Below are positions 62,762-64,000 of a stretch of 64,000 bases of DNA, one piece after another (position 1 is the stretch's first letter; the number at the start of each line of letters is the position of its first letter). The stretch is from assembly GCA_947184155.2 (NCBI GenBank), contig CAMXCT020001105.1, positions 113,794 to 177,793 on the forward strand. Reading direction: 5' to 3'. The notes below the pieces were generated by a model. That model was not told where the DNA came from and made no database searches. It saw only the letters and a list, made by a program, of their open reading frames with translations. Origin of the DNA: Cladocopium goreaui (lineage: Eukaryota; Sar; Dinophyceae; Suessiales; Symbiodiniaceae). A program made the translations under genes and the position numbers.

Positions 62762-62900
62762 TAGACACCGCCTGTGGGGTCTTCTTTTTTCAGCACCGTT
62801 TTTCCGGTTTCAGCTTCAGTGGAGTTCAGCATTTTTTCGAAAAGCTTCACTGTACAGATCTTGAAACAAAGCGATAGCGTGCCACACCGTTTGGGATGAC
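62762..62900 (-). CDS. possible exon, unidentified
   Basis: The minus strand reads VWHAIALFQDLYSEAFRKNA ELH in one frame and LNSTEAETGKTVLKKEDPTG in another, overlapping. At least one looks coding. Boundaries are not resolved. Confidence 0.3.
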
Positions 62901-63583
62901 AAAACCTCTTTGGTACCCGAAGTGACCATCCAAAACCCCGCGTGATGGCAAGCCCCAGGATGCTTTCTGGCGTGATGGCAATCATAGGACAACTTGGGTG
63001 AAAATTTCACCACTCAGATGGGTTCAACCCCCTGTTTCTCTAGGATTTTTCATCCCAATTTATGGAACATGTTCTATTAAATACAATTGTTTGATGGTAA
63101 TTTCGATATTTTGACATCTTGGTGCACAATTTCTTCAGTTGCAGATGAAAATCCCACCTTATCATGTCATCAAATTTCAATCTTATGAATGAAGGAAAAC
63201 ACATGTCCCAAATTGTCCCAACTTACGGATTGTTTTCGAACTTTGGACTGGATATTCTACCAGCCGTCCATATAAAAATATGAAACCAGTTAGATAGATT
63301 GTATGAGTTAGATTAAGGGATTATTATCAACTTCCCAGGCACAACAGAAATGAGTCATATGATCACCCCCAGCGATTCAACATAGCCCTGTTGATGGGTT
63401 GATCCCCGAGGTTTTACAATCTTCACTGGTTTATTTTGATTAGTATACCAGAATATATAAGCCATAAGGGGATACCATGGGATACCTGTTTCCCAAGCAC
63501 TTAGGATGGGGCTACTTTTCATGCTTCCCGTTCTTTTTGGTTCTAGTAAAACAACCTGAAGTAGGTCCCAGCAAGGTGTACAC

Positions 63584-63630
63584 GTGTGCATTAACCAGCG
63601 CCACAGTCATCAGGAGGTTAACACCTCGAC
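63584..63630 (-). CDS. exon of an unidentified gene (47 bp)
   Basis: It reads RGVNLLMTVALVNAH between TGACACAG and a GTGTAC donor, hydrophobic and possibly part of a membrane helix. There is no family match. Confidence 0.35.
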
Positions 63631-64000
63631 CTGTGTCAAGATCCGGGACCCAAAGAAAGTAGAGCAACAGCAATAATGGAGTAATGGGATATAAGGTATC
63701 CCCTACTGATAACTGGGGTATAGAATCATTGTTGGAGAGTAAGGTAATCTGGATCATATCTGGATAATCCGTTAGTGGTGCTATTACTGTGCTAATTACT
63801 GTTCCCCCTACGGTCCCAAATGTGTGAACCCCCCTACTGAATCATGGTTTCTTGGGGCTGTTTACTATTAGGTGAAATGAATAAACACAGACTATGGTAG
63901 CAGTAATGATTGATAATCATGATGATGAACGAATGAGAAAACATGTAATAGTGATAAACAATAACAACAATGATAAACATAATATTTCAATAGAATTCAG

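Noticed and set aside
1-64000. Relict dinoflagellate spliced-leader sequence upstream of the TPR gene or elsewhere
   Set aside because: I looked for the conserved TTTTGGCTCAAG core and found no convincing match, so retroposition of the TPR gene rests only on its lack of introns.

Overview
The window looks like nuclear DNA of a dinoflagellate, probably close to Symbiodiniaceae (inference). It has tiny exons (14-174 bp) in long AT-rich introns and intron starts that mix GT, GC and GA. Most introns end in AG followed by G. There is one intronless TPR gene and a very dense load of short palindromic repeats. I saw no tRNA, rRNA, CRISPR array or prokaryote-style operon. Exons were found by eye from protein motifs and checked by reading-phase continuity. 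None has transcript support.

Layout, left to right. (1) About 1-5576, minus strand: an alginate-lyase-family gene of six exons that runs off the left edge. Its fourth intron contains a complete same-strand TPR gene (1173-3170). (2) About 6061-17946 (perhaps to 18426), minus strand: exons of the anaphase-promoting-complex subunit APC1. They cover its repeat domain but stop before the C-terminus. (3) About 19647-48909, minus strand: a von Willebrand factor A (VWA) domain gene of about 20 micro-exons over 29 kb. Its metal-binding MIDAS motif is spread over three exons. (4) 50981-57759: two arrays of an 8-bp satellite (CGGAYCAG) bracket a GC-richer plus-strand cassette. The cassette has a KDZ-type (Kyakuja-Dileera-Zisupton) transposase and further unidentified ORFs. 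(5) 57772-63630, minus strand: exon-like pieces of one or more unidentified genes.

The introns and spacers are packed with at least nine families of 80-220 bp palindromic elements. The largest (family A, about 22 near-complete copies) begins TACCCTCTGG and ends CCAGAGGGTA. A nested copy at 16912-17015 shows that it inserts with duplication of the dinucleotide TA. Its ends also carry a splice-donor-like GTAA and an acceptor-like CAG. I saw no family A element inside the KDZ cassette, which would fit a later arrival.

The genes are not an operon and show no common pathway. The shared features are minus-strand orientation over most of the window and the shared repeat load.
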